Assembly: GCA_902476265.1 (NCBI GenBank)
Contig: CABSCP010000008.1
Location: 62,001-126,000, forward strand
Origin: an uncultured Lachnospiraceae bacterium
Lineage (GTDB): Bacteria; Bacillota; Clostridia; Lachnospirales; Lachnospiraceae
Reading direction: 5' to 3'
Length of the DNA stretch: 64,000 nucleotides
Positions 52,059-59,906 of this stretch are shown one piece after another. The translations under genes were made by a program, and so were the position numbers. Below the pieces are notes generated by a model. The model ran no database searches, was not told the origin of the DNA, and saw only the letters and a program-made list of their open reading frames with translations. Within the stretch, counting starts at the first letter, position 1; every line of letters begins with the position of its first letter.

Positions 52059-53042
52059 TCAATCAAATGCGAATAAAATTTTCTGGCAGTCCCGGGTGAA
52101 CATATTTTCCCGGTTCACCAGCGTAGTCTCGGTATCCAGCTGTGTAAATGCCGGTTTTTTTCCGGTGAGCAGGCTATAGGCGGTTTCCACCCCCAGATAG
52201 CCCATGGCATACGGATTCTGTACAATCAGCGCATCCACTTCTCCGGTTTCCATCATTCCCACGCTGACCACATTGGAATCAAACGCCACCACATTGGTTT
52301 TTTCCTGCAGGGACAGATCCCGGATGGCCCAGCCCACCCCCAGGCTGGTCCACTCGTTGAAGGTGGCCACCACGTTAATTTCCGGGTGCTCCAGCAAAAG
52401 ATCGACTGTTCCCTGTCTGGCATCCTCGGTGGTGGACAGCACATTGATGGTCTGAATAAAGGCGACTCTGGGATCCGCCTCCACCACTTCCCGAAATCCC
52501 TGTTCCCGCTGCTGGCCGTTGGCGGAATTGATATCATAATTGACAATTCCGATGTAAAGCTTTTCTTCGCTGCCGGAGAGGGCTGCTTTTCCGGCCATGC
52601 GTCCCGCCGCATAGTTATCCGTTCCGATCCTTGCGGAAACCGCATTGCTGTTCACATCACTGTCAATCACCACAATTTTTACCCCCTTCTGAGCGGCCTC
52701 ATCAATGGCCGCCGCATTGGCGTTAAAATCCACCGCCGAAAACACAATGGCCTGGGCGCCGTCTTTTACCGCCTGCCGGATCATCTCGTTCTGGGCCTCA
52801 TAATCTTCTTCCGTATCCGGGCCCTGTACCGTGAGCTTTACATTGTACTCTGTACTGGCGGCGTTTGCGCCCGCAAACACGGATTTCCAGAAGGCCGATT
52901 CCGTGGATTTGACGATCACCGCCACCAGATAAGGCTCCTTCGCCTCCATGCTGCGCATCCCTGCCGTTCCGGCAGCAATACAGATGACAAGGAGAGAAAG
53001 CAGGAAAAGGATCCTCCTGTTTCTTCTATGCTTCATTCTCAC
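52059..53042 (-). CDS. Membrane-tethered sugar-binding protein of a sensing cassette
   Basis: 327 residues. An N-terminal signal/anchor (RILFLLSLLVICIAAGTAGM) precedes a type I periplasmic-binding fold (YLVAVIVKSTESAFWKSVFAGANAASTEYN, IVFSAVDFNANAAAIDEA, GTDNYAAGRMAGKAAL, VATFNEWTSLGVGWAIRD). It follows the kinase with a GTGA overlap, using GTG 53042; ATG 53036 is the alternative. Proteins in this place are often ligand receptors that pass sugar occupancy to the partner kinase rather than transport subunits; that role is inferred. Confidence 0.82.
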   Translation of the reverse strand: MRMKHRRNRRILFLLSLLVICIAAGTAGMRSMEAKEPYLVAVIVKSTESAFWKSVFAGANAASTEYNVKLTVQGPDTEEDYEAQNEMIRQAVKDGAQAIVFSAVDFNANAAAIDEAAQKGVKIVVIDSDVNSNAVSARIGTDNYAAGRMAGKAALSGSEEKLYIGIVNYDINSANGQQREQGFREVVEADPRVAFIQTINVLSTTEDARQGTVDLLLEHPEINVVATFNEWTSLGVGWAIRDLSLQEKTNVVAFDSNVVSVGMMETGEVDALIVQNPYAMGYLGVETAYSLLTGKKPAFTQLDTETTLVNRENMFTRDCQKILFAFD

Positions 53043-54754
53043 ACCCCCTCCTTTATCTTGGGCATGGTGATGATCACCTTTGTGCCCACATCCTGTTCGC
53101 TTTCAATGCGCAGTCCGTACTGTTCTCCGAAATAAATCCGGATCCGGTCATTCACATTTTTAATTCCGATTCCCGTGTTGTCTCCCGGTTCGCTCTTTAA
53201 AATGCTGCGGCACTGTTCCTCGGACATACCCACGCCGTTATCTTCCACCGTAAATACCACGCTGTCGCCCTCCGAGAAAATGCGGACGATAATCTGCCCT
53301 TCGTCGATCATACGGTTTAAACCGTGGTAAATCGCATTTTCAATGATGGGCTGCAGGGTGATTTTATTGCAGTAATAGGGCAGGCACTCCTCTTCCACTT
53401 CAAAGGAATAGGTGAACTGGTTCTTGTACCGGAAATTCTGGATTTTCAGATAGCTCCTGGCATGCTCCACCTCTTTTTCTATAGGAATGAGTTCATGCCC
53501 TTTACTGATGCTGATCCGGAAAAGCCGCGCCAGGGCATTGACCATTTCCACCGCATCCTTCGTGCGCCCTTCTTCGCACATCCAGGCGATGGAATCCAGG
53601 GTATTATAGAGAAAATGCGGGTTGATCTGCGCCTGCAGCGCCCGCAGTTCCGTTTTCCTCAGAGTGATTTCCTCATTGCGGACCTTCGCCATCAGCTCCT
53701 GAATCTGCACCACCATGTGCCCGAAAGAGTCGGACAATGCCTCGATCTCACTGGTGCCCGTCACCGGCTGATAGGTGAAGGCCGCCGCATCTTTTTCAAA
53801 GGCCCCCATGGCGGCTGCCAGCCCCCGGATCGGATTGGCGATCAGGCGGGAAAGCACAAAACTGGAGACGAAGGTCACCGCCAGTACCGCCAACAGCAGG
53901 GTGCCCAGCAAAATGCCCACGCCCTTCATCCTGTCGTTCACCATTTCATTGACAAAGCTGATTCCCACAATCCGCCAGCCGCTGTCCTGTCTGGTATAAA
54001 TGGTATAAATCGTGCCTCCCTGGGTAAAGCTGCCGTCCTCCCTGTCGGAAAGTTCCTCCGTCTTTTCCTTCTTCAACCCGGAAAAAATAAGCTGCTGCTG
54101 GGGATGGTATATGATGTTCCCGTCCTGATCCATGATAAAACAGTAGCCATGATGGCCGATTCCCACATCGTCCACATAGTTGGCGATCTGAGAAAAACGG
54201 GAATCCATCACCAGCAGACGTTCTTTTCCGTCCGGCGTTTTCATTCTTTTGCAGACGGAAACCACCCATGGATAATAGTTGGTCAGCAGGCTCTCCACAT
54301 GTGGTTTGGAAATATAAATACCGCCGTCCTTTGTTTCTTCCAGCATTTCCTTCTCAAAGGACAGATTCACCAGCGGTTTTTCCTTCCATAAATTGCCGCC
54401 GGTCCAGGTTTCATCAATCTCCCCTGTTTTCGGATCATAACTCATGATGGCCACCACATCCGCGCGCACGGAAACCAGCCCGTTCATATCCTCTTTCCGG
54501 GTTTTGCTCCCGCCGGAAAAAATCCCTTCCACCAGCTTTAGGCCGCCGTTGATATCTTCCGTAAAATTACCCACAATGCTGGAAACCTGCACCACCGCCT
54601 GATCGCTGGAAACCACCGCATTCTGTACCACTGACCTCCGGTAAACTACCAAAAATACGGCCAACCCGATCACCATCGCCAACAGTACCATGCCCACCAC
54701 CAGAATGGTCATGAGAGAAGAACTGGATATTTTTCTTTTGTTTTCTCTTTTCAT
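53039..54754 (-). CDS. Sensor histidine kinase (YesM type)
   Basis: 571 residues. Two transmembrane segments (about 16-38 and 280-305) flank a ~240-residue extracellular dCache-like sensor (VRADVVAIMSYDPKTGEI, ISKPHVESLLTNYYPWVVSVCK, GHHGYCFIMDQDGNIIYHP). HAMP, His_kinase (AQINPHFLYNTLDSIAWM) and HATPase_c (QPIIENAIYHGLN, DNGVGM, GIGIKNV) follow. Its ATGA overlaps the regulator stop. It phosphorylates the AraC-type regulator encoded immediately upstream. Confidence 0.92.
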   Translation of the reverse strand: MKRENKRKISSSSLMTILVVGMVLLAMVIGLAVFLVVYRRSVVQNAVVSSDQAVVQVSSIVGNFTEDINGGLKLVEGIFSGGSKTRKEDMNGLVSVRADVVAIMSYDPKTGEIDETWTGGNLWKEKPLVNLSFEKEMLEETKDGGIYISKPHVESLLTNYYPWVVSVCKRMKTPDGKERLLVMDSRFSQIANYVDDVGIGHHGYCFIMDQDGNIIYHPQQQLIFSGLKKEKTEELSDREDGSFTQGGTIYTIYTRQDSGWRIVGISFVNEMVNDRMKGVGILLGTLLLAVLAVTFVSSFVLSRLIANPIRGLAAAMGAFEKDAAAFTYQPVTGTSEIEALSDSFGHMVVQIQELMAKVRNEEITLRKTELRALQAQINPHFLYNTLDSIAWMCEEGRTKDAVEMVNALARLFRISISKGHELIPIEKEVEHARSYLKIQNFRYKNQFTYSFEVEEECLPYYCNKITLQPIIENAIYHGLNRMIDEGQIIVRIFSEGDSVVFTVEDNGVGMSEEQCRSILKSEPGDNTGIGIKNVNDRIRIYFGEQYGLRIESEQDVGTKVIITMPKIKEGV

Positions 54755-56355
54755 ACGCCCTCCCCGGACGCTGCGCTGATCTGTTGGCGCAGCATATTCG
54801 GAGAAACGCCTGCAAATTTTTTAAAGCAGTAACTGAAATAGTGCTGGTCGTTATATCCGCAGGCTTCCGAAATCTCCCTGATCTTTAAAGCAGAATGCAA
54901 CAGTCTCTCCTTCGCTTCTTCCATCCTTTTCTGGGTGAGGTAATCCACAAAGCTTTTCCCGGTCCGTTTTTTGATCAGCGCGCTCAGATAATTGGGGCTG
55001 ACTCCGATTTCTCCACTGACGGAAATCAGAGAGATATCCGGATTGGAAAATTCTTTTTCAATCAGCGCCAGCGCCCTGTCACAGGCGTCCATACTGGTCT
55101 TCTGCTTTTCCTTCGCGATCAGATCTGCAGCTGTCAGGCAGAATTGTTTAAAACGCTCCGACGCTTCCGGAAACGGCCTGTCCAGAAAAGACAGCTGCCG
55201 GGCAAAAAGTTCCCCGGAAAAAACCTGCTCCTCCGTTTCATCGGAAACGGCGTACAAAATCCTGCATACGCCGGACAACAGCTCCAGCAGCAGAAAATTG
55301 ATTTTTTCCCGGGAGGTATCCGCTTTTGAAAGTTTGGAAAACTCAAGGTCCAAAAACAGCTCCAGTTCCTGCTTGCTGCCGCTTCTGATCAGATTTTCCA
55401 CCTGGGAAACAATTCCCATCACATCTTCCATGTCCGCGCCTCCGAAAGGCTCCTCGTCGGAAATATAACGGATGGCGCTCATCGTCCGGTTCGCATACCG
55501 CACGGCATTTATGGATTCCCGGTAGGCCTCGTGCAGACTGCCCAAAAATGCGGTTTCCCGGCTCACCCCGATACAGCAGTGCAGCCCCAAAATCCGCTCA
55601 ATGCTCTGGATGATATCGTCGGACAGGATATGGAGATATTTGTCAAAAGAAGAGGGGGTTGCGATCAGGAGAGCCACAATGCGGTCTTCCACAAAAAAAC
55701 TCTTATATTTTATGTACTTTTTCAGAATGCTGTCCACCGCGTGAACATGTCCCGGCTCCGTGCAGTTATTCCCGTTTTCCTCCCACAGAGCCACCGTCAG
55801 CACCACATAGCGCATCATTCGGCTGCCGGCCTGGATCAGCCCCGCCGCCTCCGCTTTTTTGCGCAGATCCTCTTCCCTGCCGCTTCCTGTTTCCGTCTGG
55901 AAAGCGTCCAGCAGAAGGGGAAGCAGAAATTCATCCGCGCCCAGACTACCCTTTTTTATCTGTGCGAATTCGGAGAACAGGGTATCGATTTTTTTCTTGA
56001 TTTTCACCAGCTCCGCCGTCAGCTCCTCCATGGTGATGGGCTTTAGCATGTAGCTGATGATATTATACTGTATCGCCTGCTGGGCGTAGGTAAAGTCATC
56101 AAACCCGCTCAAAAAGGCGATCTGGGTAGCGGGCCGGACCTCCCGCACCTGCCTCGCCAGCTCGATGCCGGATATAAACGGCATCCGGATATCTGTCAGC
56201 AGCAGATCCGGCTCCAGCCGGTCCACCAGTTCCAGAGCTTCAATGCCGTTTTCCGCCTCTCCCACCACTAAAAAGCCGATCTCTTCCCATTTCACCCTTC
56301 TTATAATGGCTCTTCTCAGTTCTTCCTCGTCATCCGCGACTACAATTGTATACAT
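54751..56355 (-). CDS. AraC-type response regulator (YesN family)
   Basis: 534 residues. Receiver domain (IVVADDEEELRRAI, phospho-acceptor in DLLLTDIRMPFISG, FLSGFDDFTYAQQAIQ, YMLKPI), a long middle region (about 130-420) typical of YesN proteins, and C-terminal AraC helix-turn-helix motifs (SLISVSGEIGVSPNYLSALIKKRTG, KIREISEACGYNDQHYFSYCFKKFAG). AAAGGAG precedes ATG 56355. It lies 43 bp downstream of spoVAA on the same strand, with no obvious minus-strand terminator between. Likely activates mglBAC. Confidence 0.92.
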   Translation of the reverse strand: MYTIVVADDEEELRRAIIRRVKWEEIGFLVVGEAENGIEALELVDRLEPDLLLTDIRMPFISGIELARQVREVRPATQIAFLSGFDDFTYAQQAIQYNIISYMLKPITMEELTAELVKIKKKIDTLFSEFAQIKKGSLGADEFLLPLLLDAFQTETGSGREEDLRKKAEAAGLIQAGSRMMRYVVLTVALWEENGNNCTEPGHVHAVDSILKKYIKYKSFFVEDRIVALLIATPSSFDKYLHILSDDIIQSIERILGLHCCIGVSRETAFLGSLHEAYRESINAVRYANRTMSAIRYISDEEPFGGADMEDVMGIVSQVENLIRSGSKQELELFLDLEFSKLSKADTSREKINFLLLELLSGVCRILYAVSDETEEQVFSGELFARQLSFLDRPFPEASERFKQFCLTAADLIAKEKQKTSMDACDRALALIEKEFSNPDISLISVSGEIGVSPNYLSALIKKRTGKSFVDYLTQKRMEEAKERLLHSALKIREISEACGYNDQHYFSYCFKKFAGVSPNMLRQQISAASGEGV

Positions 56356-56371
56356 CTTTTGTTCTCCTTTG

Positions 56372-56396
56372 ACGGCAAAACACGCTGCCGTTTTTT
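56372..56396 (+). terminator. Plus-strand hairpin-T6 between spoVAA and the regulator
   Basis: Stem ACGGCA (56372-56377)/TGCCGT (56386-56391) followed by T6 on the plus strand. No plus-strand gene lies near, so it would only stop antisense transcription; it may be a remnant. Confidence 0.4.
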
Positions 56397-56398
56397 CT

Positions 56399-57028
56399 TC
56401 AGTTCACATCCAGTGTTTTGCCTTCCCGGTCCGCCGTCTCCACCAAAGCATTGTTCACATCATCCTCATAGTTGCGCATTTCCACCTCAATGGGCGTGGG
56501 ATCTTTGGTGATACGCCTGCCCCCGATGTGATTAAAAAAGACGATGATCCCCAGAGCCAGACCGATGGAATATGCGATCTCCAGCACGGTAACCCCATCG
56601 GACATCCGCCCTGTGACCATCTCATAAATCCGGTTAAAAACCTTGATAATCCCGATATCATTGTGAAAAGCCATGATAGTAAAGGCCGCGCCGAAAAAAC
56701 AGATGCCGGAAACAAAACAGATTTTTGCAATCTGCAAAGGTCCCTTATACCGGTTCGTTTTCACCAGTTCAATGACCACCTCCGACTCTCCGATATTTTC
56801 TATTTCCAGATTCTGATGCTCCTGCTGCAGCATTTCAATCAGCTTCATCACGCTGACCACCCGCCGCCCGCCGTCCTCTTCTTTAAACTTCAGCACTTTC
56901 ACCGCCTTGATCCGGTTCAAAAGCTTTTCGTCCCTGCAATACAGCTTTCCCAGATCCTTTAAGTAAACGTCCTCCGCCTGCATCTCCACATTTCTTTCCA
57001 GTTTCAGATAAAGCGTCTCACTCTGCAT
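56399..57028 (-). CDS. spoVAA: Stage V sporulation protein AA
   Basis: 209 residues. SpoVAA belongs to the SpoVA complex for dipicolinic acid movement. The N-terminal soluble part starts SETLYLKLERNVEMQAEDVYLKDLGKLYC. Two membrane segments follow (around FVSGICFFGAAFTIMAFHND and VLEIAYSIGLALGIIVFFNHIGG), and the C terminus has DPTPIEVEMRNYEDDVNNALVE, all family hallmarks. ATG 57028 is chosen over an earlier in-frame start, with GAGGT 7 nt before it. It has a forespore-type promoter. The next spoVA gene, spoVAB, lies about 44.5 kb away. Confidence 0.9.
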   Translation of the reverse strand: MQSETLYLKLERNVEMQAEDVYLKDLGKLYCRDEKLLNRIKAVKVLKFKEEDGGRRVVSVMKLIEMLQQEHQNLEIENIGESEVVIELVKTNRYKGPLQIAKICFVSGICFFGAAFTIMAFHNDIGIIKVFNRIYEMVTGRMSDGVTVLEIAYSIGLALGIIVFFNHIGGRRITKDPTPIEVEMRNYEDDVNNALVETADREGKTLDVN

Positions 57029-57085
57029 ATGCCACACCTCTGCCTGCAGCCGGTCTTTCTGCCTTATATGGCTGCTTTTTGCTTA

Positions 57086-57115
57086 CAGTATGGCATTTTA
57101 AAGCGCTTCTTATGC
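57086..57115 (-). promoter_or_regulatory. Sigma-F/G-like promoter of spoVAA
   Basis: Minus strand GCATA (57111-57115), 18-bp spacer, CATACTG (57086-57092). This agrees with forespore boxes GHATR and CATNHTA apart from the last base. The start point would be about 50 nt before spoVAA. Confidence 0.55.
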
Positions 57116-57123
57116 CTGTGACT

Positions 57124-57930
57124 TCATTTCACAGCCGCTTCTGTCTCCACCAGCACGCCGTGGACCACAAAACGCTGATCGCCGCCGGAAGCGCCGTAGC
57201 AGGTGGAAAGGGTCACAATAGGCGCATCCTTTGCATAATCGATCCCGCTTTTAAAAATGCTGTTTTTCAGTATCAGGCTCAGGTATTCGGAATGGCCATC
57301 TGCATCAGCCGGACAGAAATAGGTCTTTCCCCCGTCCACCGTCACATAATAGCTGATGATCAGATACTTATAATTTTTTTCCTCCGTAAAAAGATAAAAA
57401 TAGGGATTTCCTTCACAGAGCGCATCATCCCGCACAAAATTTTTCAGTTTGCCGAACATGCTCCCGTTTTTCATATTATGCCCGTAAATAATCGTATTGT
57501 AATCCGTCAGTTGCGGGGACGCTTCGCTGTCCATGAAAACAGCGCCCGCTTTATTTTCTTTTTTCTCAAAAGTGTGGGTCAGATAATAATCATTATCGCT
57601 CCCCTGTACCACCGGATATTCTACTTCCAGAGCAGGAATATAAATCCATGCCCTCAGATCATTGTTCAAAGACTTCAGCGCTTCAAAATCCACCTGCAGC
57701 TGCGGGAAATATCCTTCTTCCAACTCTGCCGGAACTGCCTGTCCTCTTTCTTCCTGCCCCTTATCCTGCGCTGTCTCATGAACGGCAAACTGTTCCGAAA
57801 GAGCGCTGTATTCATCCGTTCCCGCCTTATATTCCAAAAAAATCCCGGCAAGCTTCACCAGACTCACCGCCAGCACACAGACTGCAACAGCCATAATGAT
57901 GATATCCAAAGGTTTCCACTTATTTTTCAT
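57124..57930 (-). CDS. srtB: Class B sortase
   Basis: 268 residues. N-terminal membrane anchor (about 8-32), then a sortase fold with AWIYIPALEVEYPVVQGSDNDYYLTHTF, GAVFMDSEASPQLTDYNTIIYGHNM (catalytic His), IVTLSTCYG (catalytic Cys) and a downstream Arg in DQRFVVHG. It attaches surface proteins to peptidoglycan by transpeptidation. No sorted substrate is visible in the window. ATG 57930 follows GGGAGG. It sits between the sigF operon terminator and spoVAA, so it interrupts the usual sigF-spoVA neighbourhood. Confidence 0.92.
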   Translation of the reverse strand: MKNKWKPLDIIIMAVAVCVLAVSLVKLAGIFLEYKAGTDEYSALSEQFAVHETAQDKGQEERGQAVPAELEEGYFPQLQVDFEALKSLNNDLRAWIYIPALEVEYPVVQGSDNDYYLTHTFEKKENKAGAVFMDSEASPQLTDYNTIIYGHNMKNGSMFGKLKNFVRDDALCEGNPYFYLFTEEKNYKYLIISYYVTVDGGKTYFCPADADGHSEYLSLILKNSIFKSGIDYAKDAPIVTLSTCYGASGGDQRFVVHGVLVETEAAVK

Positions 57931-57993
57931 ACAGACCTCCCTGCCTGACCCATTCCTTCCGCTTGTTCTGCCTTTGATTATACAGAAAAAAAA

Positions 57994-58015
57994 AGAATCC
58001 CGCAATCAGGATTCT
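57994..58015 (-). terminator. Terminator downstream of the sigF operon
   Basis: 7-bp stem AGAATCC/GGATTCT with an 8-nt loop, and a run of nine T on the minus strand. It precedes the sortase gene. Confidence 0.8.
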
Positions 58016-58077
58016 CAACAGATCTCTTTTCCCTACTCATATCCTCTTCTTTACTAATCTAAAGCACCCGCACATCA

Positions 58078-58140
58078 CTGCCCGGCCCACTCTGTATGCA
58101 GAGGCGGGACGGCTGCCGCAAGGGAGAGGGGGCCGGGCAG
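58078..58140. repeat. Inverted repeat after sigF
   Basis: Perfect 11-bp arms CTGCCCGGCCC (58078-58088)/GGGCCGGGCAG (58130-58140) enclosing 41 nt. It begins 18 nt after the sigF stop and has no T run; possibly an mRNA 3'-end stabiliser. Confidence 0.6.
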
Positions 58141-58158
58141 CGATGTACGGGCGGATAT

Positions 58159-58902
58159 TTACTGCCGGGTAGCGTGTTCGCGCATACGGATGAGGATCCG
58201 CTTTTCCAGACGGCTCACCTGCACCTGGCTGATTCCCAGTTCTCTGGCGATCTGGGTCTGGGTCTTGTCTTCGTAATAGCGCAGCCAGATCAGTGTCCGC
58301 TCTTTCTCCGGCAGTTCCTCCAACAGCTGTTTTAACAGCATCCTGTCCAAAAGCCTGTTTTTCTCCATATCCTCCCACTGTCCGTCCGCCGGTTCCGCCG
58401 CCACCTTGTCCAGCAGCTGGATTTCTTTGCCGTCGCCTTCATAAACCGTTTTATAAATGGATTCCACCTCTCCTGCCGCGCCGATCGCCATGACCGCATC
58501 CTCATAGGGTATCTGCGCTTTTTCACACAGTTCATGAAGGGTGGGTTCCCGTCCGTTTTCCGCTGTAAAAGCATTGGCCGCCAGATGCAGCTTATAGTTG
58601 GCATCTTTTAAAGAGCGGCTCACCTTCACCATTCCGTCATCCCGCAGAAACCGCTTGATTTCTCCCGCAATCAGCGGTACCGCATAGGTGGAAAATTTCA
58701 CATCATAGCTCAGATCAAAATGGTCGATGGCCTTCATCAGCCCGATGGTTCCTGTTTGAAACAAATCCTCCATATCGTATCCCCTTCCCGCAAACCGCTT
58801 CACTATGTGGTGAACCAGTCCCAGGTTTTCTTCGATCAGTACGTCTCTGGCACGGCTGTCTCCTGCCTGCGCCTTCGCAATCAATACTGACACTTCTTCC
58901 AT
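58159..58902 (-). CDS. sigF: Forespore sigma factor F
   Basis: 247 residues. It directs early forespore transcription. Region 2 is IEENLGLVHHIVKRFAGRGYDMEDLFQTGTIGLMKAIDHFD with FSTYAVPLIAGEIKRFLRDDG; region 3 is KDANYKLHLAANAF; region 4 is ELPEKERTLIWLRYYEDKTQTQIARELGISQVQVSRLEKRIL. ATG 58902 has GAGGAAT upstream inside the spoIIAB end. It is held inactive by SpoIIAB and released by dephosphorylated SpoIIAA, both encoded just upstream. Confidence 0.97.
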   Translation of the reverse strand: MEEVSVLIAKAQAGDSRARDVLIEENLGLVHHIVKRFAGRGYDMEDLFQTGTIGLMKAIDHFDLSYDVKFSTYAVPLIAGEIKRFLRDDGMVKVSRSLKDANYKLHLAANAFTAENGREPTLHELCEKAQIPYEDAVMAIGAAGEVESIYKTVYEGDGKEIQLLDKVAAEPADGQWEDMEKNRLLDRMLLKQLLEELPEKERTLIWLRYYEDKTQTQIARELGISQVQVSRLEKRILIRMREHATRQ

Positions 58903-58905
58903 GGG

Positions 58906-59349
58906 CTATTCCTCGCAGCCTGTCCAGGGGATGTTCCCCAGTTTTTTCTCCATGACGACGCAGGTTCCTCTGCCGGGTATGGATTCCACCTCCAGGCCGT
59001 CCATGAAGGCCTCCATAAAAGCGAATCCCATGCCGGAGCGCTCCAGGTCCGGCCTTGTAGTAAACAATGGCTCCATGGCCTGTTCCACATTTTCGATTCC
59101 CTTCCCGCTGTCCTCAATCTCCATATGTAAGAGGTCCCCTTCCATTCTGCAGCGGATGATGATGGTTCCGCCCTTTTCCTCATAAGCGTGGATGACCGCA
59201 TTGGTGACTGCTTCCGAAACCGCTGTTTTTACGTCGGAAATTTCCTCCATCGTCGGGTTTAAAGGAGTGACAAACGCCGCCACCGCCACTCTCGCAAACC
59301 CCTCGTTTTCCGGCAGCGCCTCAAACTCCAATTTCATACTGTTTTCCAT
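58906..59349 (-). CDS. spoIIAB: Anti-sigma-F factor kinase
   Basis: 147 residues. A GHKL-type Ser kinase that binds sigma F and phosphorylates SpoIIAA. Motifs: SEAVTNAVIHAYEEKGG (N box), IEDSGKGIENV (G1) and LERSGMGFAFMEAFMD (G2). ATG 59349 follows GGAGGAAAGTG; a GTG one codon upstream is less likely. It starts 10 bp after spoIIAA and ends 3 bp before sigF. Confidence 0.96.
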   Translation of the reverse strand: MENSMKLEFEALPENEGFARVAVAAFVTPLNPTMEEISDVKTAVSEAVTNAVIHAYEEKGGTIIIRCRMEGDLLHMEIEDSGKGIENVEQAMEPLFTTRPDLERSGMGFAFMEAFMDGLEVESIPGRGTCVVMEKKLGNIPWTGCEE

Positions 59350-59359
59350 CACTTTCCTC

Positions 59360-59665
59360 CTAATCCATGATTTCCACTATATTTGACAGCCCGGACATTT
59401 CCAGGATTTTACGGATACGGCAGTCGGCATGAATGACATAAACTTTTCCTCCGAAGCAGGAAATTTTCCGGTACCGCCCTGCCAGCACACCGATCCCGGA
59501 ACTGTCCATAAATTTTGTGTCGGAAAAATCAAACACCACATGGCTGACGCTGTTATCCAGAATCATGTGATCCGCCTTTCTTGATATTTCCGTGGAATGA
59601 TGATGATCGATCTCCTCCGGCAGCCTGATCATCAGATAATGGTCAATAACCTTAAACTCTTCCAT
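59360..59665 (-). CDS. spoIIAA: Anti-anti-sigma factor
   Basis: 101 residues, STAS fold. The phosphorylatable Ser lies in FMDSSGIGVLAGRYR. When dephosphorylated by SpoIIE it binds SpoIIAB and frees sigma F. AGGAGGG precedes ATG 59665. First gene of the tricistronic operon; I could not see a clear sigma-H promoter in the structured region upstream. Confidence 0.96.
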   Translation of the reverse strand: MEEFKVIDHYLMIRLPEEIDHHHSTEISRKADHMILDNSVSHVVFDFSDTKFMDSSGIGVLAGRYRKISCFGGKVYVIHADCRIRKILEMSGLSNIVEIMD

Positions 59666-59695
59666 ATTGCCCTCCTTTTGGGATAATAAAGAATT

Positions 59696-59823
59696 TCGCT
59701 TTGCGGAATTCTCCGCCTGCGGCGGATCGCTTCAGCGATATGATTCCGTTCCGCCGCAGTGCGATCTACAGCGGAGCGTCTTTTTTATACGATAGGAAAC
59801 GAAGTTTCTTATCGTATAAAAAA
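59696..59823. repeat. Multi-hairpin intergenic element upstream of spoIIAA
   Basis: It contains CTGCGGCGGA/TCCGCCGCAG arms enclosing TCGCTTCAGCGA, further GC-rich complementary pieces, and a 20-bp hairpin (59781-59800 with 59804-59823, one mismatch, GAA loop) with T6 and A6 ends, i.e. terminator-like on both strands. It lies between the spoIIA operon and the TPR gene terminator. Confidence 0.65.
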
Positions 59824-59857
59824 AGAGAACTCGAGCGTATTTAAGCTCAGGTTCTCT
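59824..59857 (-). terminator. Terminator of the TPR gene
   Basis: 13-bp stem (59824-59836 with 59845-59857, two central mismatches) followed on the minus strand by T7. It abuts the preceding hairpin. Confidence 0.8.
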
Positions 59858-59906
59858 TTCGTAAGTGTTATTATCTGTAACGGTAAAGGTTTTTGGTCAG
59901 CTTCGT

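Noticed and set aside
52059..53042. Binding protein as a second MglB transport subunit
   Set aside because: It overlaps the kinase gene and a terminator separates it from mglBAC, so a sensing role is more likely, though not proven.
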